Assembly: GCA_948099385.1 (NCBI GenBank)
Contig: CANUEZ040000014.1
Location: 682,001 to 746,000 of the forward strand
Length of the DNA: 64,000 nucleotides
Origin: Fasciola hepatica
Lineage: Eukaryota; Platyhelminthes; Trematoda; Plagiorchiida; Fasciolidae
Direction: 5' to 3'
Positions 56,427 to 64,000 of the stretch are shown piece by piece. The translations under genes were made by a program, and so were the position numbers. A model generated the notes under the pieces. It was not told the DNA's origin. It saw only the letters and a program-made list of their open reading frames with translations, and searched no databases. Position 1 is the first letter of the stretch. The number at the start of each line of letters is the position of its first letter.

Positions 56427-57338
56427 TCACAGCCACACAAGAGGCTGGTAAAATTTCGCTCGACCGAGCATTTTTCTTATCGTTTGTATGTGCATTTTTT
56501 GTTGGGTCTTGTTCTTTTGGCGACGAAGTGTTAACTTGTGAGGGTCAGTCTGTACTGACGGGCTAATCAGCGGTGGTGGCCACAGTGTTAACCAGATACA
56601 TTCTGGTGGCAAATGGGTGAGTGCAGCGGGTGTGCTTAGGGGCCTGGTTGGGTTATCAAAAATGCCAGAGGTAACAGGATGCATGGGTGTAGACGGAGGC
56701 GGGTTGATGGTGCGGTGATTTTTAGGTGCGGCTGCATAACCCGACATGGACCTAGTAGAAGGAATGGGGTCGTCTAGACTTGTGGAGAACATGAGCTCGC
56801 GGGCGGATGAGTCGGAAGAACCTTCAGCAGTTTTGTGAATGCTGAGGCTTTTGTTCCAGTCTATAGATTTGCTTGGGCTATTCTGAACATTGTGGCGTTT
56901 TCCAGACGGCTCATTGGGTGAGGAAATTGGCGTACTGTCTAAATCTACGGTTGCTTTGTGATCTGCAATAGATGGCAACATCGGGTAATGGCCAGTGATA
57001 GGTGCACCAGAGTTTCGGGGTGGATTGTTAGTTGCACTATCACCGGGGCTACTGTTCTGGGCGTGACTCTTGTGCACGTTCCTTTGGAGTGGAGTCTTGT
57101 CCGGAAATATCTTGGCGCACTTGAAGCCGGTTTTGGCTACGACTAAGGATCGCCGGCTGATAAAGATCTTGGCGACAACTTCATTTGTAAACTGGAAAAG
57201 CAGTGGATAGGTGGTGCGCAGGGAAGTTTTGCGAAGTCTAACACAGTGGCACGGTTGTGAGCCCAGGTTGCAAGCACTTAGTATCCTATTTTTAGCAGCT
57301 GAGAGGAGTATTCGGTCTGGAATGTTGAACACAGTCAC
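56427..57338 (-). CDS. Copy A ORF1-like protein (303-codon frame)
   Basis: ORF1 proteins of CR1-type elements bind element RNA. The frame opens at a GTG codon a few residues after an in-frame TAG, so the true start is unclear. The first ~90 residues are basic: VFNIPDRILLSAAKNRILSA, RLRKTSLRTTYPLLFQF and CAKIFPDKTPLQRN. This could be an RNA-binding fold of the RRM type, by analogy only. The rest is a Ser/Pro-rich linker with a basic end (LRRQKNKTQQKMHI). Just upstream in frame is a short Cys-rich stretch (WCKVCGHNC) behind the stop. Assignment is by position and weak similarity to copy B. Confidence 0.6.
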   Translation of the reverse strand: MTVFNIPDRILLSAAKNRILSACNLGSQPCHCVRLRKTSLRTTYPLLFQFTNEVVAKIFISRRSLVVAKTGFKCAKIFPDKTPLQRNVHKSHAQNSSPGDSATNNPPRNSGAPITGHYPMLPSIADHKATVDLDSTPISSPNEPSGKRHNVQNSPSKSIDWNKSLSIHKTAEGSSDSSARELMFSTSLDDPIPSTRSMSGYAAAPKNHRTINPPPSTPMHPVTSGIFDNPTRPLSTPAALTHLPPECIWLTLWPPPLISPSVQTDPHKLTLRRQKNKTQQKMHIQTIRKMLGRAKFYQPLVWL

Positions 57339-57599
57339 GTTGTTTGCCTTTTTATCAGTCTAAAGATTTCCAAGGCAATTGTGTCCACAAACTTTGCACC
57401 ACTTTTCTACAATTTACCTCACTTTGCAGGTAGGATAACCGAAGTTCGGTCCATTGTTCCGCATGAGGACAGACCCTCACTAAGTAAAATGAAACGAGAT
57501 CTCAGGTTTTGGTAGATGTCACAACCCGTCTAAGTTGGGAGGATTTTGCCGCTCGGCCCGAGTTGTCTTCAGGTAATGGATGTCCGGCTTAGAGTCAAG

Positions 57600-58530
57600 A
57601 GTGTTATCGGCTCCTAAGTGTAGCACCACGTTCGTTTGTTCGGTCTCCAAAGATACTCGACAGGCGGAGCTTCAACCAAATGCCAGGCCCAGCAGTCTTC
57701 AAAAGCTGGTTTTCGGAGACCCTTGGTGAAAGTCCGTGTTTTGTGGTCCAGAGTATCTCGGCTTGTATGTCACCCGACAATCTTTCTCCGCTTTTTTCGT
57801 TCCACTCTGACCTCATCTGCTTAAATTTGGGGCGGATATTTGAGGTGTTTGCTGAAGTCGTTTATCAACAGCAAAATTGAAAGATAGCCCAGGATTGATC
57901 CACAAGGAGCTCCACCCGCCACCTCTTCTGGGTTAGGCAGGTCGTCACCAACCTTGGGCCCGATGATTCCGCCTCTAGGTAAGTCAGCTACTGAACTTTC
58001 CAGAGGGACGTCGGGACCAGAGTCGGAGGGTTTCTTTGGTAAGGTTATGCCGTTTGCAGTATCAAAAGCTTTGCTACTATCTAAGCGGACTTCGACTTCT
58101 AGTCCTTCGTTGGAATGGTGCGTGACAGAGTCCGGAAGGGGTATCAGTTTCGCGGCCCATTACAAAACCATGCCGTACATTATTTGGCAGGCTATTCCGG
58201 ATGGCATGCTCAACGAAGCGGTCCCTCATAATGCTTAAGGCGTATTCTTTTACGCTGGTTGCGCTGATAGGTCCTTAATTTATTGCTTAGTTTTCGGGAC
58301 ATTTTTGTGAGTGGCTTTAACTAGGGTTCTATCCCAGTGTGTGGGAGCCCTGCCTTCACCGATGAAGGCAGCAAACAACATATGCACCGAGTGGCAGATA
58401 AAGTTTGCTAGGAGCCCCGCTACAGCCGAGGGAACCTCATCCAACTCTGCTGTCTTATTTAGGTTCATTCTTTTAAGTTTATCCAAGACTACATGTGAAG
58501 TGAAAACTCTGGGAGGTGAGCACAATATCG
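57600..58530 (-). mobile_element. Non-LTR retrotransposon copy D (RT remnant)
   Basis: A minus-strand RT fragment lies immediately upstream of copy A. The 58280-58525 frame has FTSHVVLDKLKRMNLNKTAE and GEGRAPTHWDRTLVKATHK, matching RT fingers (usual form VxxxLxxLxxxKAxGPDxIPxxxL...P..W..A.VxPIxK). Lower down in shifting frames come EVEVRLDSSKAFDTANG (motif A, Asp kept) and GAPCGSILGYLSILLLINDF (usual GVPQGSVLGPLLFLLYINDL). A stop followed by ADEVRV then sits where FADDVKV is expected. The 57604-57816 frame follows. It is older than copy A by appearance. Confidence 0.78.
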
Positions 58531-58559
58531 GTGCTACTATGAGCTCGGTATACTCTCTG

Positions 58560-59100
58560 GAGGGATCGCAAGGGGTGGTTTACCTTTGCAGCCTTGCTGG
58601 TGACCCCACTGCCACACTCAAGGTTTGGTTCGCCTACCATTCCTTGAAAGACTGCTTTTGTTCGGTGGTTCAGTTCCTTAGCTCAGTTCAATTCATCTAG
58701 CTCCAACAGACAATGGCCACGACCCGTCGGGTGTACAGAACTCCCTCTGCTGCATGCACACAAATTATTCGTCCACCGGCTCGCAGTGCAGTCCTCGAAC
58801 CTATGGGGTCCGCTACCTCTAGGGTTAGATGCTTTCCTCCGTACATTAAGACAACTACCGACGTGTTGCAGTTTTTCAATCGGTGTTGCCGCGGTCTTTA
58901 GGTATTTAAGAGAGAAAATATGGGGAAAAGACACATGGAAAGATTCCAAAACTCACGGAATGCATTGCTGGCCGCTTGCTGCAGACAAGGCCGGAGACTG
59001 ACGACTTTTAGTCTATGTGTGGGCCAGCCGCTGTCAGCACAAGCTATGGTGATACGTCAAGACGATTCACATACCTTTGTTTGCCTTGTTGTCCTTGTAC
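58560..59100. other. Unassigned stretch upstream of copy D
   Basis: Overlapping frames at 58683-58949 (-), 58713-58901 (+) and 58920-59123 (+) show no clear motif. The 58683-58949 minus frame could be the decayed linker of copy D. Nothing else is seen. Confidence 0.35.
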
Positions 59101-59104
59101 TAAT

Positions 59105-59275
59105 GGTTTGTGGTGGCCGATGATGGACGGACATCGTGGTGATTATAATATACAATGGCAATTTGTGGTGAATTTCTTGGGCCTATATAAACATGATTAA
59201 GGTTCAAGTTTCGTTTGCGCAGTCAGTGGTATCCGAACCGTAGGCTGATCTGGGTTTTAAATTGCAGGTCTTATT
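59105..59275 (+). repeat. Short repeat S, copy 2
   Basis: Partner of 51,215-51,385 on the same strand. Shared landmarks are GGTGATTATAATA.ACAATGGC, the block AATTTCTTGGGCCTATATAAAC, and ATCTGGGTTTTAAATT. The match was judged by eye and is short. Confidence 0.5.
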
Positions 59276-59416
59276 AGTGTATCCTTTGCAGGACTTAGCT
59301 ATGTTACTACAGGTATGTGGATCTGATTGTTGGTCAGGAGTAAGTGATAGTATGGTAGACAGTAAATTATCATTGAGGGGTGGTTAAGGATTATCATCAG
59401 TGATATTAATATTACC

Positions 59417-59445
59417 AATAATAATAATACTGTTGATAATAATAG
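59417..59445. repeat. AAT-rich simple repeat
   Basis: Tract AATAATAATAAT then GATAATAATAG. It is similar in composition to the R2 3' end and to the tract at 50,018. Confidence 0.8.
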
Positions 59446-62356
59446 TTCGGATGAGCCCAAAGTGTGCCAAATTGAATGATCAGATGATTCAGGTGAATTC
59501 AGAACAAGGGTTTTCAAGACAGAACTACATATGCACACAGAGGGATGAGGGAAGTTGTTTGAGTGGGTCAAACTGAGGATATTGTTCGGCAAGCTTGAAG
59601 TCCAAGGTCAAGTGGCCAGTTCGGCTTATGGCTCTAACAACTGGTTGACAAGGCGATGTATTGATATAATGACGGAGGTGAACACAACCACGGGGAATTC
59701 GAGCGAAGTCGAAGGACTGTCTCTAGGCTTTTTTATGAAGAAGAGTTTGTGAAAGGCCTTTTTGAGGGCCGTTTTCAAGCTGCAGTGTCTAAAGATTATA
59801 TAGATATAAACTGGAAAACATACAAGAAATGATCTTTAAAGATAGACTGCATGATTCCGTCGGTGTGAAGTACAGCTGCGGAAGCGGATATCGAGCAGAG
59901 GCGGTACTGAAGTGGATATTAGATAACAGTCTGGGCGACCTTACCGAATAGAGTGCACGACAACGGTAAAGGAAACTACGGAACCAGTGGGTTCGACACA
60001 AAAAACAGGATCGGAGAATGGGATGTGGAATAAAAACCAAAAAGGTCAGCAGGTACGGCAGTCGAAATCGGAGGGTCAATACTGATGAAATCAGTAGCAA
60101 AGAGTTGACAACTCTCTAGGGGTATGGGCACAGACCAACTGACTTTGAAAGAAGGCCCGGAGGATTACAGGAGGCGGGACGCAAATCGTTCGCGTTTGTT
60201 GTATTAGTCTAGAAATAACAACGTGTGAATAAAAGGTGATTCACTATGGGGTGCTGAAAGCTACATCGATTACAAAGATGTATAGTTCGCCGACGAGATG
60301 ACAGAATGGATGAAAGGTAGGCACACCTTTTAAGTAGCGTTGCCACAGGTGTCCCAGTAATAATGGGGTGTGCCTGAGGCCGAGCAACACTTACCTGTGA
60401 AAACTGGGTATTACCAACGGCAACTATATGAAAAAATCAAGCTTTGAAGATATTGATAGAGTATGGAGGCTGGTTACTTACGAAATTGGATATATACCAA
60501 ATCAGATGAAACGATTCAAACGAATTGAACGAATGGCTCATGTCGTGGAAGAGAGGGACTGCCAAACTGTTGGAAGAAAGGTCGACGGAGGACAGGTAGG
60601 TATTCAGCAGCTTACACTGCTTAGCGGGTGGATAATGACATACCAGCTTGGGGGCGGTAATTGGGTTATGAGCCAAACTTTGATACTTTGAAAAGTGGTT
60701 ACATTGACGAATAACACGCGTTCGTGTTGTCATGGCAGGAGGAAGTTAAGTGTACAAATTGGCGATCATTTTGACAAGCGCTTTGATGTACGACACCTGC
60801 AGAGCTTCAAGTTAAATATATCAGAAGATGAAAATGTGAAGAGGTGAGGAGTAGAAGTGGATCAGGATGAAGCCATCGATGCACACTGCGAAAGAGAGCC
60901 TTTGGACTGATGGAGAGGGCGAGTAACCACTTAAGTACACTTCTGACGTCTCGAGAACTATGAAATATATTTGTGCTTGGATCACACTTTGTTTATTTTG
61001 GTGAAGAAATGAATAGTAAAAGTAGATGTGCCAGTGAATGAATAGTGGCCTCCAGTTCCGACATGCTTATTGGGTATGCATGTGCAAGAGACGAGGAACC
61101 AATCATAAGTGAGATCAAGGGAACGTTGGTAATGAAGAGCGCGTCAAAACTGATGAATAATTTTATGAGCAGTGGGTTAGGCTGAAGTGAGACTCGATGA
61201 TACATGACTGAGGAGATCAATATACGAAAACTTGCTTGGTTGTTGGCTAATGTAAGAGCAATGATGTCTTGTTCAAAAATAGAATTGCAAAAGATTGGAC
61301 TATGTGGTCTAGTGATAACAAGACGGCTGAGCAGATGAAGGTGTCCTGATATCGTTATGGTTGATGTTCCTATCGAAAGCTTGGTATATGGACGGACATT
61401 CATCAGTCACGTTGATTGCATCAGAAACACTGAGAATTGCTTTTGATGCTTGATTAGAAGAAGGGCGACTGGACTGAACGAGCATCCCAACTGCCGAACA
61501 CCGATCCCCTTTGGCTACACCGCCCAACAAGTAGTCTATTTTTCCTTCACAAGAACATACAAAACAGATCACACATTTCACCACCGTGGGTAAGAACCCT
61601 TCCTACTTAGTGCCTAAGTGCCTGCGGGTATTTGGCTTCAGCCCCTTCGCCTACGCTTGCACTCGAATCAAGCTTCACCAGCAAGCTCTCCATAATCTAA
61701 GACAGGTTGCCACAGAGCAATCAGCCAACATCGTCACTCCTCTTGGAAACTAAACACAGAATAATTACAACCCTAACGGTGAAAGCGCACTGACCAGGTT
61801 GTGCAATCCTCATATTTCAGGAGTTTAGGCCTTTGAGATAGGAACAGTGTAGTGCTTAAGCAAATAATCAGTATAAAATCCCCGTTTCATTTAGGCTGAC
61901 TTGGTTTGCTTCTTCCTCACAGTTGTCTGAAAACTGAGTATGGGACTGGGGGACTAATCGACTTCATTCCCACTATCTAGGAGGGCAATTCAAGCAAAAT
62001 TTCTTACCATTACGCATTCAATTGGGAACAGGTCAGCACAGCCATTTACCTGTTAATCATGTGTAGGGCTTAAATACCAGAGTCCAGGCACCACGGTGTC
62101 CCCTCCAAGTCAGCTAAATGCCTTAAATAAACTCATTTCATACAGCCGGTCTGCTGCTCACGTTGTTAGCGCTGCGAGTAGTGGCTAGTCTTCGTGCGAA
62201 CGGGAGATTTGGTGAGACCGAATCCTATTGAATGGTCTCAGGCTGAGATGGATTCTATCGATGTCTGCCTTTTGTGTCACATATGAATTTCCCTTTAGCT
62301 TCTGACGTCATGGATACGGCGAATGCTTCGGCAGCAAATTAACGAACACCCGCGGC
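59445..62356. other. Unassigned 2.9 kb stretch before BEL-2
   Basis: Minus frames 59789-60100, 60437-60733, 60993-61403 and 61309-61584 (91-136 codons) have no domain I can name. No gypsy, BEL, CR1 or Penelope motif was found on either strand. The right edge is set by the BEL-2 LTR at 62,357. Confidence 0.45.
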
Positions 62357-62722
62357 CGTAAATATTGGTTGTGGAGAACCCCTCAAAGACAACATATTTT
62401 TGCAATTACGTGATATTACTGACTCGCACAACATTTGCGCGCTTTCCGTACTCTTTGTTTCTATAGACCAATCTTTGTTTGCTCGCGCTTGATGCGCTAC
62501 CTCGTGATAATCCATCTTCGATATGCGTGACGCACATGCATGTCTCTTGCACGCCGTTAACTTGGTTCTCGCTTTCTGAGCCTGTGTGATCGCATAATTG
62601 GAGCTATTATATGTATTGTGCTATTGCTCATTCAACGAGTGTCGTAGAATTTACTGATCGATCGTGTTCTGGTTTCGAGTTTCGTTCGAATTCGGTTGTA
62701 TATTGATCAAAAGAGCGCTACA
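62357..62722 (+). repeat. 5' LTR of BEL-2
   Basis: The boundaries are inferred by alignment with the minus-strand LTR of BEL-1. The 5' edge CGTAAATATTGGTTG matches TGTAACTACCGGTCG. Internal matches include ACCAATCTTTGTTTGCTCGCG, GCGTGACGCACATGC, TTGGTTCTCGCTTTCTGAG, TGTGATCGCATAATTG and GTGTCGTAGAATTT. The 3' edge CTACA at 62,718-62,722 leads into AATCAAGCGATCAATTTGGG, matching the BEL-1 leader AAATTGATCAATTTGG. The length is 366 bp against 383 bp in BEL-1. The first base is C where TG is expected. Confidence 0.8.
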
Positions 62723-64000
62723 ATAATCAAGCGATCAATTTGGGACAAAAAAGGAAGCAGTTTGCCAGGGAAAGGACCAAGGCCATCAGAACCTGGGCAG
62801 AAAGTATTCCTCCAAGTCACTGGGGAGGACTTAGATAGCTTTGGTTCTAAAGGTAATGTTAGATCAACTAGCCCTGCCAGTGCTAGTTCATGTAAAATCT
62901 AGGGTACTATTGGTTGCAATGATGTTTATTTATCTAGGTTGAGTGTATAAGATCTAGAACAGCATTTTTTATCGGCTAATTAGCTGGCCCAGTAAGCAGA
63001 ACAAAAGTGTAGCAGGAGCTAGCCTGAGCATAAAACTGGTTACAGCCATCCCTTCATCAGACAGGGGCAAATAGAAATGGGTGGCTCCAAGCCAGCCGTA
63101 AAACATCTAACACCAGCACCACCAGCGATCAATTCACCAAGAGCAGGGCTGACAGCTTCCGACAGACGACCCGATCAGAACTGCAAGTTCATCAACCAAT
63201 TCTAAACCTTCGTCGAAAATAAGGTAGCCGACCCCGGACAAAGGCTGCCCTACTTGGCTTACTATTGTCGAGGCAGAGCCGCAGAAGCTACCTATGGATG
63301 AGCCGCGCTCCAGCCAGACCAAGACTACGCACGGGCAAGAAAGGTTCCGCGAGACCTGTTTGGCCTGCCATTTAAGGTTTCTTGAAACCCAATAGAGGGC
63401 GTGACGTCAGAAGTCAAACAAACAAAAATCGTCGTCTATAGAATGGCCGATCTCGTGAATGAGATGCAGGACAGCCCGATAGCCGTCGATCACTCACGAC
63501 ACAGGGCTATTCTCGACGCAAAGTACACATTGGAGGGAATAGTTCGCTGCCTCTCTTCCGAGCTACAGGGTCACTGGGCGAAGAAAGCGGAATGCGTAAG
63601 CTGGGGCCAACCTGAGGCCGACTTCGAGGACCTGGCAGAACTTTTAGACAGGTAAACCAGGAAAGCTTACGGTGAATTGATTCAACTCATCCACGATAGC
63701 AACAGGGGAAGCAGACTCAACACCAGCTAAACTTGAAACGCTGCAAGGGCACACTCGAAACATCAGCCCTAGACAAATACGCGTGCCATTTCACGCAAGG
63801 CTATAGCCCACCCAAGCTGCAGGACCCGCGACACCAGTCACGGCTTACCAGAGTGTCCAAAATTCATCATAGCCACAGTAAACGAACTTTGGGAAGTGGC
63901 GAGGGTGGCAGGAGCCTTTTTTATCCACCTCAATCCCTTACACCGGGCGGCAATTTGCCGGGCAACAACCTAATGCAGCCACGGAGAATTTTCAGGCAGA
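62723..64000 (+). pseudogene. BEL-2 gag (DUF1759-like plus zinc-knuckle region)
   Basis: Frame 62696-62902 has RPSEPGQKVFLQVTGEDLDS and STSPASASSC, matching the BEL-1 N-terminal block. Near 63.18-63.31 kb (plus strand) CKFINQF then a stop, TFVENKVADPGQRLPYLAYY, CRGRAAEATYG and YARARKVPRDLFG form the DUF1759 core. The 63401-63655 frame has MADLVNEMQDSPIAVDHSRH, LEGIVRCLSSELQGHWAKKA and ADFEDLAELLDR. Near 63.85 kb, LPECPKFI..ELWEVARVAG, LHRAAICRATT resembles the zinc-knuckle of Pao/BEL gag, with the CxNCL cysteines altered. Stops and frameshifts break the gene. Confidence 0.85.

Larger units (their letters stand above)
53138..57338 (-). mobile_element. Non-LTR retrotransposon copy A (CR1/Jockey-like, best preserved)
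   Basis: This two-ORF non-LTR element runs on the minus strand: ORF1-like frame 56427-57338, endonuclease and linker in one 538-codon frame 54584-56200, then RT, thumb and C-terminal segments down to 53138. The endonuclease and RT catalytic motifs are largely intact, and only about four frame breaks separate the ORF2 pieces. It is the youngest-looking non-LTR copy here. The 3' end lies near or below 53.1 kb; no poly-A or simple tail was identified. Copy D lies directly upstream on the same strand. Confidence 0.92.
62357..64000 (+). mobile_element. Pao/BEL LTR retrotransposon BEL-2, 5' part (runs off the window)
   Basis: This plus-strand relative of BEL-1 has its 5' LTR followed by gag. The element continues past 64,000 and no pol is in view. 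The gag blocks align with those of BEL-1 in the same order, which shows one family, but the two copies are well diverged. The gag frame has several stops, so this copy is also a pseudoelement. Confidence 0.87.

Noticed and set aside
61309..61584. 91-codon minus frame with a Cys-containing start (ICFVCSCEGKIDYL) that recalls a Penelope nuclease end
   Set aside because: The match does not extend to the rest of the nuclease, and no RT is upstream on that strand.
1..64000. Cellular operon, CRISPR array, toxin-antitoxin or other prokaryotic system
   Set aside because: No regularly spaced repeats, no conserved cellular gene, no ribosome-binding-site arrangement; every recognisable protein is from a eukaryotic retrotransposon.

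Overview
This is eukaryotic DNA with no recognisable host gene. The longest open frames are retrotransposon proteins, and almost all are broken by stops and frameshifts. The mix is Pao/BEL and Ty3/gypsy LTR elements, a Penelope-like element, and many CR1/Jockey-type non-LTR copies, on both strands and often abutting or nested. This is what I would expect from a repeat-rich gene desert of a parasitic flatworm (fluke or diphyllobothriid tapeworm). That guess rests on the repertoire only; no host gene confirms it.

Layout. 258-6760 (-): Pao/BEL element BEL-1 with two near-identical LTRs. 7.2-8.8 kb (-): faint non-LTR copy C. 11.5-14.1 kb (+): non-LTR copy F. 15.2-16.3 kb (+): Penelope-like element. 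18.5-20.9 kb (+): Gypsy-2. 23.0-24.65 kb (+): non-LTR copy E, cut off by R1. 24.66-26.1 kb (-): R1, a copy of a non-coding repeat. 27.1-32.7 kb (-): non-LTR copy B. 34.3-35.6 kb (+): R2. 35.9-37.1 kb (+): non-LTR copy G. 39.9-40.7 kb (+): integrase remnant BEL-3. 41.0-41.7 kb (+): diverged copy R3. 41.9-46.4 kb (+): Gypsy-1. 53.1-57.3 kb (-): non-LTR copy A, the best preserved. 57.6-58.5 kb (-): non-LTR copy D. 62.36-64.0 kb (+): BEL-2, a relative of BEL-1 that runs off the window. The stretches between hold nothing I can assign.

These genes are remnants of independent selfish elements and do not form a pathway. The LTR elements carried gag, protease, reverse transcriptase, RNase H and integrase. 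The non-LTR elements carried an ORF1 protein plus an endonuclease-reverse transcriptase. The Penelope element carried a reverse transcriptase with a GIY-YIG-like tail. Several copies have lost catalytic residues. I found no CRISPR array, rRNA, convincing tRNA or cellular operon, and no new defence or metabolic system. The most interesting items are the R repeat family (at least three copies, no coding content, strong strand skew, embedded AT microsatellite, TAA-rich 3' end), the LTR homology that ties BEL-1 to BEL-2, the conflict between young LTRs and a broken coding region in BEL-1, and the separate active-site losses in Gypsy-1.

Domain assignments come from reading translations in all frames and recalling family motifs. 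Boundaries are approximate unless an LTR edge is stated. Several open frames begin at a non-ATG codon (both large frames of copy A start at GTG), so no start codon is claimed.
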